Positions 1-8,740 of a DNA stretch of 64,000 bases are shown in pieces (the first letter of the stretch is position 1; every line of letters begins with the position of its first letter). Under the pieces are notes generated by a model. The model ran no database searches. It was not told the DNA's origin and worked only from the letters and a program-made list of their open reading frames with translations. The position numbers and the translations under genes were made by a program. The stretch is from Agrobacterium arsenijevicii (GTDB lineage: Bacteria; Pseudomonadota; Alphaproteobacteria; Rhizobiales; Rhizobiaceae), in assembly GCA_000949895.1 (NCBI GenBank), contig JWIT01000024.1:41936-105935 (forward strand). The letters run 5' to 3'.

Positions 1-271
1 GTTTGTCTGCCATTGCAGGCCCTTGACCGATATGATCAGCCAGATGGGCGGATACTCTGTCGAGATGGATTTTGAGATGCGGCGACAGTTCGTTGCCGTG
101 GTGACGATTTCCCTCCACCGCCAATAATTCGCAGCCAGCGGCCATCAGCTCCTCAGCCGCCTTGCCCCGACGGTCGGCGGACACATCCTCCGCAAGCTTG
201 GCTTCCCTTGCCGCAGCGGCAAAGGCGTCCATCGCGTGAGATTGGTCACTGCGCTCCGTCTGTATCGGCAT
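1..271 (-). CDS. Hypothetical protein, last gene of the vir operon (3' end outside window)
   Basis: An open frame runs leftward from an ATG at 269-271 to the window edge with no stop, giving 90 visible residues. A good ribosome binding site (GGAGG, 9 nt before the ATG) supports this start. It begins 15 nt after the stop of the 177-aa gene, so it is probably cotranscribed behind virD4. The visible part is Ala-rich, helical and soluble, with no membrane segment, and I do not recognise it. Its position behind virD4 suggests an accessory vir or effector role, but that is inference only. Confidence 0.55.
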   Translation of the reverse strand, partial: MPIQTERSDQSHAMDAFAAAAREAKLAEDVSADRRGKAAEELMAAGCELLAVEGNRHHGNELSPHLKIHLDRVSAHLADHIGQGPAMADK

Positions 272-285
272 CTTCGGTGTCCTCC

Positions 286-819
286 CTATCGTTGGCGCAA
301 TGCTTTCGCGTCCGGTCCTGTGCCTGAAGCCTCGCGTCTGGTCCCTGCAATTGCGGCGGCATGCGTTAAGGGCTTGCCGGTGGTGACTGGCGTCTCATTA
401 AATCCAGACAGGGTTTTTCGCCCGAACCGTTTCAATCGGCTGGCCAGGCGTTTGAAAATCGAGGCCGTCTTTCGCGGTGCCGGCGCGGTATTTGAAACCG
501 GAGCGCAGGCGCGAACGCGCGCGCACGAATTGCAGGAGGGGCATGGCGTTTTGTGCGGGAGGGATTGCCCGGAAACCGCGAAATCGCCGTTGTGGCCGGC
601 GTTTGCCTTCTGTCGGTGAACGGCCGGTGCCGAATGGGAGAGCAGGGCGGCGGCCTGGGCCTTTTGATAGGATTTCAGATATTCCGGAACTTCATCGTGT
701 TCAGTTGTATTTTGCAATTCATTTTTACTCTCGAATATTGAATAAGTAACGCGTCGGCTCTCTATTTCCTTCAAGGAAATAGGAACATGAATATCTGTTG
801 AATCGGCGTTATCCCGCAT
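286..819 (-). CDS. Small basic protein downstream of virD4, candidate Vir-secreted effector
   Basis: A 177-aa protein with an acidic N-terminal third and a very basic second half, including the cluster KRLASRLKRFGRK near residues 122-134. It ends in a positively charged tail (TRREAS...ALRQR). VirB/D4 substrates of Agrobacterium carry Arg-rich C-termini, so translocation is plausible. The basic cluster could serve as a nuclear localisation signal. Its ATG at 819 has an AGGAGG ribosome binding site, and a VirG-box-like sequence lies 67 bp upstream. In Ti plasmids virD5 follows virD4, but this protein is far shorter than VirD5 and I see no clear similarity. Function unknown. Confidence 0.55.
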   Translation of the reverse strand: MRDNADSTDIHVPISLKEIESRRVTYSIFESKNELQNTTEHDEVPEYLKSYQKAQAAALLSHSAPAVHRQKANAGHNGDFAVSGQSLPHKTPCPSCNSCARVRACAPVSNTAPAPRKTASIFKRLASRLKRFGRKTLSGFNETPVTTGKPLTHAAAIAGTRREASGTGPDAKALRQR

Positions 820-885
820 GGCAGGCCTCCTGCTGGGTTCAATAAAATGTACAGAGATATTGAAAGATAGGAAAATATATTACGG

Positions 886-898
886 TTTCAGCTGTAAT
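886..898. promoter_or_regulatory. VirG-box-like site at the virD4 stop
   Basis: The sequence TTTCAGCTGTAAT matches the vir-box form TTNCAnnTGNAAY, with AGCT in the centre in place of AATT. It overlaps the virD4 stop codon and lies 67 bp upstream of the 177-aa gene, so that gene may have its own VirG-responsive promoter. Activity is inferred from the match. Confidence 0.45.
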
Positions 899-2933
899 CG
901 AGCTGAGTGTCCGGCTCCGGAGAGAGGGGGCGATGATGCGCGCCACCTTTTTGCAGGGCGATGATCCGGTCGAGTATGAGGCGCTGCTGGTTCAGCGCCT
1001 GCATTTCCTGCTCCGTCAGACGTGGGGGCTGAGGTACTGGTTTTGGTGTGGTGACGGTTTCCACGGCCGTTTCCGGCGCAAAATCGAGAGACTCGCCACC
1101 TCCACCACCGGAAGGCTCCTCCTGTGGTGCAAAAAAGGCTGTTTCCGATGATGCCGGCGTCTGGGCAGCATCGTCTGAAAAGAACGGCGGGGGCGCTTCA
1201 GCGTTAGCCGGTGGCGATACGGTCGGTTCATTTTCCAAGGTTTTATTCAGTGGCTGCGTTGCAAACTGGTCCATATCGATAGGGTCCGGTTCCGGCAACG
1301 GGCCTGTTTGGGCGTCAAACAGGCGTTTCAGAACGCGGTCCGAGTAATATTTGACTTTATCCATTCGCAGGGGCGGTTGGCCCTTGATCAGCACGATCTG
1401 CTTGGAATCTTCGATGACGCGCACCTGTTCAGGACGCAGAAGCGGCGCGCCTTGATTGGAAAGCTGCACGTTGGTGTCGAAAATATTGCTCTGGCTATAG
1501 GAGGTGGAACGCTCGCGATAGGTATAGTCGCCGATGGACTTGGAAATATATGTCGGTGTTTCGTCATCGGCGGTCGCCATGAAGACCTGAAGCCCCGTAT
1601 TGCTGAGGAAGTTTTCCTTGCCCGACTCCTCGTAGGCACCTGTAAGCGCTGCCAGGCTCTGGATGATGAACATGAAACGGCCCTTGTAACCGGCTATCGT
1701 TGTCACGGCTGTTTCAATGGATTCCAGTTTGCCGAGGTGCTTGAATTCATCGAGCAGGAAAAGCACTTCGAAGATTTCATCCTTGCCGGGCATGCTCCGT
1801 TGCAGGATCGAAACAACCTGCTGGAAAAACAGCCTGACAAGGGGGGCAATGACCTCAAGATCGTTGGGACTGACGCAGAGAAAAATCGATGTCGGATCGC
1901 GTCGCAGATCGTAAATGGAAAAATCGGACGTTGTGGTTGCCGCTTTGATCATCGGATCGGCCCACAGATTGAGGCCGCCATCACCAAGGACGGAGGTATA
2001 GGAAGTCAGGATTTTCGTATCGTTGCCCGCCATATTGTCGAAAATTCGTTGCGCTTCGACATTCTTCGTTTCTTCAGCCAGTTGTGCGAAAAGCTTATAT
2101 TTTTCGCCCGGTTGCGCAAAGAGGTCGTATACGGCGCCGATGGTGGGCGTGCCTCTTTCAATGCAGGCAAGAATACCGGCGACGAACAGATCGCGGGCGC
2201 CGTCGATAAAGCCTTCCGATCCCTTGCCCTTTGCTGCGATCAGATTGTAAGCGAGGCGTCGGGTCTCGCTGAAACGCCGGTCCGGCGGCATGTTGACGAT
2301 GTCCAGCACCGGATTATAGCTGTGGGTGCGCCCGGCTTCGTCAAAGGGGGCGAATTTATAAACGCGGTCACCACGTGCGAGCCGGGAACGGGACGTCAAC
2401 TCGAACAGCTCACCCTTGACATCGAGTGCGAGGATGGAACCGTTGAAGGTCAGAAGGGTGGGAATGACGATACCGACACCTTTGCCAGCGCGGGTGGGAG
2501 CCACAACAAGACTATGTGGCTGGTCGCCATTCGTGAGATAACGTCCAAAGCCGCGTGGCCCTGTGGTTTTTCCGAAAATCGGTCCGTTTACCTGCCTGTA
2601 ACGTTTGATGTAACCCGCGCGCGCAAGATCGCCGAAATGGGCCCAGTGGGCAGTACCATGGTGCTCCTGCTTGCGGAGCAGGACAATGGCCATGACCAGG
2701 GGAAGGACGACGCCTGTAGCGGCGATGATCATCAATCCCCGTTTAAACACGGGAGTCGTATAACCCTTGTTGAACGGCAGTTCGTGCCAGAGCGAAAGAA
2801 TATCAAAGTTCTGCAAAGTGCGGGCGTTGATGCCGTATTGAAATGCGGCATAGATGGTCGCCAAAAACGTGCCGAAGATGAGAGAGAACACCACTCCGAG
2901 TATCAACGTGTTCCACTTGCCATGTGCGTCCAT
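888..2933 (-). CDS. virD4: VirD4 type IV coupling protein
   Basis: A 681-aa inner-membrane ATPase that brings the relaxase-T-strand complex and effectors to the VirB channel. Two N-terminal membrane segments (about residues 10-33 and 66-86) precede a TraG/VirD4 ATPase domain. The Walker A motif is PTRAGKGVG and Walker B is FLLDEFKHLG. The size is near that of Ti VirD4. The C-terminal 130 residues are Pro-rich and probably disordered. The ATG at 2933 has an AAGGAG ribosome binding site about 6 nt away. It follows virD2 by about 100 bp on the same strand. A second coupling protein (TraG) lies at the other end of the window and belongs to the conjugation system. Confidence 0.95.
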   Translation of the reverse strand: MDAHGKWNTLILGVVFSLIFGTFLATIYAAFQYGINARTLQNFDILSLWHELPFNKGYTTPVFKRGLMIIAATGVVLPLVMAIVLLRKQEHHGTAHWAHFGDLARAGYIKRYRQVNGPIFGKTTGPRGFGRYLTNGDQPHSLVVAPTRAGKGVGIVIPTLLTFNGSILALDVKGELFELTSRSRLARGDRVYKFAPFDEAGRTHSYNPVLDIVNMPPDRRFSETRRLAYNLIAAKGKGSEGFIDGARDLFVAGILACIERGTPTIGAVYDLFAQPGEKYKLFAQLAEETKNVEAQRIFDNMAGNDTKILTSYTSVLGDGGLNLWADPMIKAATTTSDFSIYDLRRDPTSIFLCVSPNDLEVIAPLVRLFFQQVVSILQRSMPGKDEIFEVLFLLDEFKHLGKLESIETAVTTIAGYKGRFMFIIQSLAALTGAYEESGKENFLSNTGLQVFMATADDETPTYISKSIGDYTYRERSTSYSQSNIFDTNVQLSNQGAPLLRPEQVRVIEDSKQIVLIKGQPPLRMDKVKYYSDRVLKRLFDAQTGPLPEPDPIDMDQFATQPLNKTLENEPTVSPPANAEAPPPFFSDDAAQTPASSETAFFAPQEEPSGGGGGESLDFAPETAVETVTTPKPVPQPPRLTEQEMQALNQQRLILDRIIALQKGGAHHRPLSPEPDTQLDYS

Positions 2934-3030
2934 AAAATCTCCTTGTCGAAGCGCTGCCCTTCCTCGGTGTTTATTTCGCTCGTTTTCGCAGCATTCCTGC
3001 TCTCAATCGGTGGATCGCTTTGCAGGACAA

Positions 3031-4578
3031 TCAACGCGTTCTGTCTGGTGGAGGGCGTGTGGAACTCCTTAGCCTGCCCGAGATCGGACCGTCTTCGATG
3101 CGCTGGGCCTCCTCTGCCCTTTTCTGCCCGCGCGTGCGGACCACCCGGTCCAGATCATCACCGCGTCGGCGTGCGCTTGCGGCGGCGCTGCGCGCTGCTG
3201 CCTGAGCCGCCGTTTCATCCGGAAGCTCGGCGGCGTTCCCCGATGGGCCTCCCCCTCCGCCATCTGGGGTAACGCGGAACGTGACTTGGAACTGCTCCAA
3301 GGGTGAGTTGTCAGGTGCTTCTGGCCGGTCTTCGGAAGCGGCCGGTGGCGGTGAGAGATCCGCGTGTCTGGCGGAATCGTTTTCCCGAGGGGGTGCGACG
3401 GATTGAACGTCTTCTTGTTCTGGAGAGAGAGAGGAATTCTCGGGAATGCGACGACGCAGGCGATCGCCTTCGGGGTCCTCCAACTCGCGGGTTGCGTGGT
3501 GGCGTTTTGTCCGCTCGCGGCGCTGTCGCTCCGCATCCCTGCTGCGATGGGCGTCTATGACATTGTTGTGCGATTCAGAGCCACCGCCGGACGTTCCGGG
3601 GTTGGCTTCGTCCTGCGCCGGATTATTCGTCGGTTCGACGCCTGTGCCTGTGGAAGAGGGACGTGCGGTGGCGGCAGCGTCGGCCTCGAGCGCCTGATGC
3701 ACGTTATCATGATGACGGGAATGCGTGCTGCCATTGCCGCTTGTGGCGATGTCCGGTCGTAAATTCCCGCCACCGCCAGTCCCACCGCCAGTCTGGCCGC
3801 TTGCGGATCCGGCGCCCTGTGGTCTTTGCGTCGATGGGCCTGCGACGGGTTCTGGTGTTGGGGAACGGGATGGTGATGCAGGGTCGACAGCAATCACCGT
3901 TAAATTATCCCACTGTTCGCGGACTTCAACGGCTCGGCGGGCATTGATGCGGAACTGTTCATTCGTCAATGACGGCGTTTCGATGCCTCGCTCGAGACGC
4001 GACGTGGCTTCCACGTCTATGCCTTCCTGCTGCGCCCGATACGCAAATTTTTCACGCATGATGGCATAGTTTATCCTGGTATTTCGGCGCGCGATCTTCA
4101 ACCATTCATGCTTTTTCGTATCGGGATCCCTCTGCAGCGACCTTCTATTTACGATGACATGCAGATGGGGGTGAGGCTTGTCGGTGTGAAAAGCGGTAAG
4201 ATAATCGAATTCATGCGTATTACCTCGGTCACCTTCGCGAATAATGGTGGCGCCGAACACATCTTCCGCAGCATTACGCATTGCCCGATATGCCGCGTTT
4301 TCGTCAGTACCGTTAGGCAGGCTGAAGACAATATGACTGGTCATATGCTGTTCGGCATCACCAACCTGCTGGCCATCGATGTAGTTGCCTGCCTGCTCGC
4401 CCCAGCGCCGTGCCCAATCGGGAAGCTCATTATATGGAACGAATCCGGCGCCATGGCGTTCTGAAAACTGTAATTGCAGCTTTCCTTTTCGGGTCAGATA
4501 TTCCATCTGCGAGCAGATGCGTTTGATGTTGCGCGCGCCACCTCGTCGCACGACGTGGACTATGGCTTGAGCGGCCAT
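3031..4578 (-). CDS. virD2: VirD2 relaxase (T-DNA border endonuclease and pilot protein)
   Basis: A 515-aa relaxase. VirD2 nicks T-DNA borders with VirD1, stays covalently bound to the 5' end of the T-strand and guides it to the host nucleus. The catalytic Tyr is probably Y27 in QMEYLTRKG, and the metal-binding three-His motif is HTDKPHPHLHV at residues 131-141. The last 300 residues are low-complexity and charged. They contain basic clusters able to act as nuclear signals (ERTKRHH, DRLRRR) and end in an Arg-rich tail (RLRSSTRPPPDRTR) of the kind recognised by VirB/D4. The start ATG has an AAAGGA site 8 nt upstream. It follows virD1 by 49 bp. Confidence 0.95.
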   Translation of the reverse strand: MAAQAIVHVVRRGGARNIKRICSQMEYLTRKGKLQLQFSERHGAGFVPYNELPDWARRWGEQAGNYIDGQQVGDAEQHMTSHIVFSLPNGTDENAAYRAMRNAAEDVFGATIIREGDRGNTHEFDYLTAFHTDKPHPHLHVIVNRRSLQRDPDTKKHEWLKIARRNTRINYAIMREKFAYRAQQEGIDVEATSRLERGIETPSLTNEQFRINARRAVEVREQWDNLTVIAVDPASPSRSPTPEPVAGPSTQRPQGAGSASGQTGGGTGGGGNLRPDIATSGNGSTHSRHHDNVHQALEADAAATARPSSTGTGVEPTNNPAQDEANPGTSGGGSESHNNVIDAHRSRDAERQRRERTKRHHATRELEDPEGDRLRRRIPENSSLSPEQEDVQSVAPPRENDSARHADLSPPPAASEDRPEAPDNSPLEQFQVTFRVTPDGGGGGPSGNAAELPDETAAQAAARSAAASARRRGDDLDRVVRTRGQKRAEEAQRIEDGPISGRLRSSTRPPPDRTR

Positions 4579-4627
4579 CGTTTAAGTCCTTTCGGTAATG
4601 TCAGGAACGTAACACCATATGCCGATG

Positions 4628-5089
4628 TCATTTTGCGGCTTCCTGCAGCCGCAGGCGACCGTCCAGGCGACGCTCCGCAATGTTCAGAATGGACATCAGG
4701 GTCGCATCCAGCCGGGCGAATTCGTAGCCGAATTCCGCGCGTAATTTTGTAAATTCAGCTATGTCCACAGCGCCGCTTTGCATGCTGGTGGCATGCATGC
4801 GGGCGATATCGCGCGAGATGTCGCTGATGGATTTCAGAACAGTTTCAAGTATTTCCCGGGTGGCCGTATCGACCTCGATAAAGCCGCCAATGCGGCGCGC
4901 CGCGACACGCAAAGCCATGTTGTTGGTGAGACCGAACTCGCTTGCCTGTTCACTGAAGGCTTTGAATTCTTCCTCTCGCAGACGGACGCTCACTATTTTG
5001 TACTGATCCATCCCCGCTTTTACGGAATCGTGATCTGTATTCCCCTGGAGATTAAGCCCGGGTAGTTGTGCAGTTTTTGCGTCTGACAT
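4628..5089 (-). CDS. virD1: VirD1 relaxase accessory protein
   Basis: A 153-aa protein placed directly before virD2, as in Ti plasmids, where VirD1 helps VirD2 melt and nick border DNA. The middle part (around KIVSVRLREEEFKAF) reads as a ribbon-helix-helix-like DNA-binding segment, as in MobC/VirD1-type accessory proteins, and the rest is helical. I chose the ATG at 5089 because AGGTGG lies 11 nt upstream. A GTG at 5104 sits inside that same site and would add five residues. A vir-box-like sequence lies at 5127-5138. Confidence 0.85.
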   Translation of the reverse strand: MSDAKTAQLPGLNLQGNTDHDSVKAGMDQYKIVSVRLREEEFKAFSEQASEFGLTNNMALRVAARRIGGFIEVDTATREILETVLKSISDISRDIARMHATSMQSGAVDIAEFTKLRAEFGYEFARLDATLMSILNIAERRLDGRLRLQEAAK

Positions 5090-5126
5090 GATGACTATTT
5101 CCACCTGAAAATATGCGAATTCTTTA

Positions 5127-5138
5127 TAAAACTGAAAT
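5127..5138. promoter_or_regulatory. VirG-box-like site upstream of virD1
   Basis: The sequence TAAAACTGAAAT differs from TNCAAYTGAAAY at one fixed position. It lies in the 96-bp gap between virE3 and virD1, about 40 bp before the virD1 ATG, so virD could have its own VirG-controlled start in addition to read-through from virE. Confidence 0.4.
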
Positions 5139-5200
5139 ATTGGAAGAGAATATCGTCGGCTTCATTTCCATAAATGAGCTATCTGATGTGCTCTTTCTCA

Positions 5201-6778
5201 TTAACGACCATAATCCTCTCCCCGGGCCCGTTCCGGTATTGGCTTTCTGGGGATTGTAGCGTTGTCCGCTGAGGGATAAGCCCTCTCAAAACTACCTCGG
5301 TTCGCGAAACGGCTTACGGTCCCTGCCGACGGGGCTAGCGATCCCATCTCCACATTCTTGCCTTTGACGTCGCCCGTCGAACGGCGCCCGTCGTTGCCTG
5401 CCGACCGGCTTGAGGTTGCTGGTGGAATCGCTAACGATTCCGTCAGCGCATTCTTGCCTTTGTCGTCGCCCGTCGAACGGCCTCCGTCGTTGCTTGCCGA
5501 CCGGTTTGAGGTTGCTGGTGGAATCGATAGAGATTCCATCAGCGCTTTCTTGCCGTTGTCTGCCACATCGCCTGATGACGTTTTTGATCTCTCGCCAAGC
5601 TTTGGAACAGCTTGCCAGTGATCGGGTAATGGCTTCGTGACCGGAGGTTGGGTCTGATCTCTCTCTGAAGAGGGTGAACGAGAACCGAGCCTGTGAATGG
5701 GAGGAGGAGGATTGGGAAGAGGAATATTCGTCAGTGTGTGCTCGGCGGCCACGGACGATGTCGGCTTCCGGGGGAGGAGAGGAGGCGGCGCGGTGGTGGA
5801 GGTTGCGGATCTGTCTTGCATCTCCTGGTGAGGAGGGGCGGGTCTGACGTTTTCCGTGGTCGCCCGTTGTTTGGCTTCTCTCAGCCGTCGCTGCTGCTCC
5901 ATTTCCCCGATTGTTAATTCAACTGGAATAACCTTTTTGGTGCGGAGAAATCTTTTGGTCGTCACCAGTTTAAGCCGGTCGCCTTTGTACTGGACGTCTT
6001 CAGTGTATAGTATTCCGCGTTTGGCGTGTGTGGTTGCAATGCTGCCGTCAGGCTTGAACGACACGCTCTTTTCTCCGAAGAAGCCTTTCCTGCCCGTAGG
6101 AGTTAATTTCCCTGTGGCCTCATCCCGGTCGAATGTGTTTACCCTTTGCCCTTTTTGCTGGGTGACTATGCGTTTACCGTCTTTGAGTGCGGACATCGTT
6201 TCGGTAACAGGACTGAACAGGATACCGTCTCGCAAGCGTTCGGTCGAGAAACGTGTGCGGATCAATCTTCCTTTGGTGTCCCTATCCCATTGTTCTTTTG
6301 CACGCCCATTGCTGAGGTTGACTGTTTCTTTCAGGAGCTTGCCATCAACGTCATATCGGCTATCGATGAGCGTCCTATTGCCACGCATCAGTTTATATCT
6401 GGAAACATATTTCAGTGGATTCCCTTCGGCATCCTTGCTTCCAGGAATGTCCTCCACATGCTGTTCTGCTCTTTTACCCCACCACTTTTTTTTCCTGCGG
6501 ATCATCACATCGGGCTGGTCGGGCTCGTACATGATCTTCTTTCGAAAGCTCTGGTACATGACACCGACCTTGCCCTCTGGTCCGGCAAGATCATGGAGCG
6601 CGGCTTCCTCGGCGTAGCGAGGTGCCTTTCCCTCCTGTCCGTAGCGATCGTTGAAAGCGTCGGCCTCGTCTGCCCGAATTGTCGACGCTGCCGAGAGTTC
6701 TTTCTCTGCTTCTTTCAATCGTTTGGCGAAACGTTTGCCCAGGACAAGGTCGGGGGTACTGGAAGAGAATCGAGCCAT
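5201..6778 (-). CDS. virE3: VirE3-like effector (third gene of virE1-E2-E3)
   Basis: A 525-aa protein assigned mainly by position, directly after virE2, where Ti plasmids have virE3, a translocated nuclear effector. The N-terminal 280 residues are charged and rich in beta-type repeats (YDVDGKLLKE, RDTKGRLIRT) with a basic cluster RRKKKWWGKR at residues 94-103 that could be a nuclear signal. The C-terminal 240 residues are Pro/Ser-rich and disordered and contain a 32-aa tandem repeat. The tail (PRKPIPERARGEDYGR) is Arg-rich, as expected for VirB/D4 export. The ATG at 6778 has AGGAGG close upstream. Ti VirE3 is longer (about 670 aa), so the family call is tentative. Confidence 0.6.
   Translation of the reverse strand: MARFSSSTPDLVLGKRFAKRLKEAEKELSAASTIRADEADAFNDRYGQEGKAPRYAEEAALHDLAGPEGKVGVMYQSFRKKIMYEPDQPDVMIRRKKKWWGKRAEQHVEDIPGSKDAEGNPLKYVSRYKLMRGNRTLIDSRYDVDGKLLKETVNLSNGRAKEQWDRDTKGRLIRTRFSTERLRDGILFSPVTETMSALKDGKRIVTQQKGQRVNTFDRDEATGKLTPTGRKGFFGEKSVSFKPDGSIATTHAKRGILYTEDVQYKGDRLKLVTTKRFLRTKKVIPVELTIGEMEQQRRLREAKQRATTENVRPAPPHQEMQDRSATSTTAPPPLLPRKPTSSVAAEHTLTNIPLPNPPPPIHRLGSRSPSSERDQTQPPVTKPLPDHWQAVPKLGERSKTSSGDVADNGKKALMESLSIPPATSNRSASNDGGRSTGDDKGKNALTESLAIPPATSSRSAGNDGRRSTGDVKGKNVEMGSLAPSAGTVSRFANRGSFERAYPSADNATIPRKPIPERARGEDYGR
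5368..5559. repeat. 96-bp tandem repeat inside virE3-like gene
   Basis: Two neighbouring 96-bp units start at 5368 and 5464 and are very similar. They encode 32-aa repeats with the core ESLxIPPATSxRSAxNDG; a degenerate third unit follows in the protein. The phase is kept at a multiple of three, as expected for a coding repeat that expands or contracts in a disordered effector tail. Confidence 0.8.
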
Positions 6779-6924
6779 TGTAATCCTCCTGGTGGAGCGT
6801 TAACTCATGAGCGGCGCTTCGTAATTCGAAAGACGCGTTCCGCGATGCTCCTCGCGGGCCATGAGTGTTTCTGTGTTGGTTGTAAATGAAGGAGCAGCGA
6901 GCCTGCTCTTGTTCTTCGTATCCA

Positions 6925-8502
6925 TCAACTGATGTCGTGATCCCCATCATGATCTCTGGACGGAGATCGGTTCTGGATGTCCATTCTGCTGTTGGTTGCT
7001 GCCCTGGTCGCTGGGGCGGGATTCTCTGGCGTCAGGCCTTGAACCCGTTGATCCGGTTCCGTTTTGATCCCTGCGCCAGGAATAGCTGCCGTAGGCTCGG
7101 TTTTTATCTCCTTGGCGAAGTGGAGGAACTTCGACTCGGCTACAGCCTCAGACCTGATGGCGTTGAGTTCCTCCCATGCGGCGGGCGGGATCGAATTGGG
7201 GCCCATCGAGGCCATATTGCGAAAACTTCCGTTGCGACCACCCTGTTCTCCCTCGGTCGCCAGGAAGGTTTTGTCGTCGGGAAAGCTCTTTCTGAATGCC
7301 TCGCCTCGCACGGTGATATGCTTGTCATGAAACGGATAGAGAATTTGCCCGTCCTGGACCCAGCCATGGGGGGAGTTTTCATATCTGTCGTACATGGCGT
7401 TTCTTGCGTTGGAAGTCATTGTGTGCGGATCGTTCTCCACGGTCTCAACCCATGGCCCTTTGTGGATCCGCGTGGCGCTGGCCGCCTCCAGCCTGTCCAA
7501 TGCTTCCGCGAGGTGTCCGGACTCGTTCGTCTGGGCTATTTCGATCGGCAGATAGGTGTTGTTACGGCGATCTCTGACGTTGATAGCAAAGTCGTCGGTC
7601 TCCGCGCTCGGACCGGAACGTAGCCTCATCGCCGGGAGAGAGTCAGGATGCTGCTCAAGAATCATTTCTGCCGGATAAATGCGTTTATCCGGGGTGATAA
7701 CCATAATTTCGGGCAGATTTTTGATATGGCCTTCACGAAGGTAGCCTCCGAATCTGTGTTCGGCCGTATTCCAGTCCGGGCGGGAGTTGATGTATTCCGG
7801 GGTGTGGTAAAAATTGCTCTCTGACTTTAGTGCTACATGGGTTGCACCAAATTGTTCCTTCATGGCTGCAATGTTATGCAGGCCGTCATTTTCCTGCCGG
7901 AATACGAGGATACCCGCGTAGCCATTATGCAGGAGAACATCGGGCGCAGCCGCTCCCGTGGGTTTCGGATGTATATATTCATAGTTTTGTTCACGAAGCC
8001 CGGCGGGCGTCTTGAATTCCCTGTTTTCTCCCTCCAGCCTGTACTTCGGTAATGTCTGCCCCTGGGCGTTTTTCCATGTTCCCTGTGGCTCCTTTGGGGG
8101 ATCGAAGTGAATAGGCACGCCGTCTTGCCTTAAATGCTTCCTTGCGATGTTTCGGCTTTCGACGAAAATTGCCATGTCTTCGGATTTGGTCAGCTTTTGG
8201 CCGTTTTTACTGGCCAGTTTTTCCCGTGCCAACCCGGCTTTTATGGTTTTATCGTACAGTTGAGACGGAATATAATTCCCATTCGTATCCCTCTTGAGGA
8301 TCAGGAGATGGTCGAGATCCCTGTGCGTGGGATTTCCGTATTTTTTTGTAAAATCTTGCGGAGCCAACGCGTCCCAAATGATGCCTTTATCATCCTTGGG
8401 GACACAGACAAAAAGCCCTGCGTTATTATTTGCTTTCAATCTAACATCACGATCACCTGCAATAGATGCGGCAATCTGTTCTTTATAGTCTTCTTCAACC
8501 AT
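6925..8502 (-). CDS. virE2: Divergent VirE2-like single-strand DNA-binding effector
   Basis: A 525-aa protein, close to Ti VirE2 (533 aa). VirE2 coats the T-strand inside the host cell. From memory of VirE2, matching stretches include RDTNGNYIPSQLYDK (residues 71-85, VirE2 has RDGAGNYYPPPLAFDK), the segment around PKYRLEGENREF, and a later block with PDV, then VALKSESNFYHTPEY in place of IKLKSKSGIMHDSKY. Order and spacing fit one family, at low identity. The C-terminal tail is charged (NRSPSRDHDGDHD), as expected for the secretion signal. A small acidic gene just upstream fits the VirE1 chaperone. A possible site CAGGGAT lies 7 nt before the ATG. Confidence 0.82.
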   Translation of the reverse strand: MVEEDYKEQIAASIAGDRDVRLKANNNAGLFVCVPKDDKGIIWDALAPQDFTKKYGNPTHRDLDHLLILKRDTNGNYIPSQLYDKTIKAGLAREKLASKNGQKLTKSEDMAIFVESRNIARKHLRQDGVPIHFDPPKEPQGTWKNAQGQTLPKYRLEGENREFKTPAGLREQNYEYIHPKPTGAAAPDVLLHNGYAGILVFRQENDGLHNIAAMKEQFGATHVALKSESNFYHTPEYINSRPDWNTAEHRFGGYLREGHIKNLPEIMVITPDKRIYPAEMILEQHPDSLPAMRLRSGPSAETDDFAINVRDRRNNTYLPIEIAQTNESGHLAEALDRLEAASATRIHKGPWVETVENDPHTMTSNARNAMYDRYENSPHGWVQDGQILYPFHDKHITVRGEAFRKSFPDDKTFLATEGEQGGRNGSFRNMASMGPNSIPPAAWEELNAIRSEAVAESKFLHFAKEIKTEPTAAIPGAGIKTEPDQRVQGLTPENPAPATRAATNSRMDIQNRSPSRDHDGDHDIS

Positions 8503-8536
8503 AATAATATCCCTGATAAAAATCTATATAATACGC

Positions 8537-8740
8537 TTATTTCTCAGTATTGTTTTTCGGAGACTCCAGAGATTCCATCAGAGATGCGAGTTCCTCGTCC
8601 TCTCTGGTTTCGAAAAACGGCTCGCCATCGTAGTGGTCATCGCTGCCGTCATCGTCTGCAAGTTGCTTTGCGGTGGAGGATATAATTCGAAGGCCGCGCC
8701 TGGTTGAGCCTTCAGGTGATGATCTCTGGTCGTTGGTCAT
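8537..8740 (-). CDS. virE1: VirE1-like acidic secretion chaperone
   Basis: A 67-aa acidic protein; VirE1 is about 65 aa and acidic, binds VirE2, and keeps it soluble and free of ssDNA before export. The C-terminal half is strongly acidic and helical (ETREDEELASLMESLES), the kind of amphipathic helix that binds VirE2. It lies 34 bp upstream of the VirE2-like gene on the same strand, the expected order. The ATG has AAGGA about 8 nt upstream. Sequence similarity alone is too weak in such a short protein; size, charge and position carry the call. Confidence 0.7.
   Translation of the reverse strand: MTNDQRSSPEGSTRRGLRIISSTAKQLADDDGSDDHYDGEPFFETREDEELASLMESLESPKNNTEK

Noticed and set aside
1308..3272. 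A 654-codon open frame on the plus strand opposite virD4
   Set aside because: It is the antisense shadow of virD4 (GC-rich third positions) with no ribosome binding site and no recognisable product.
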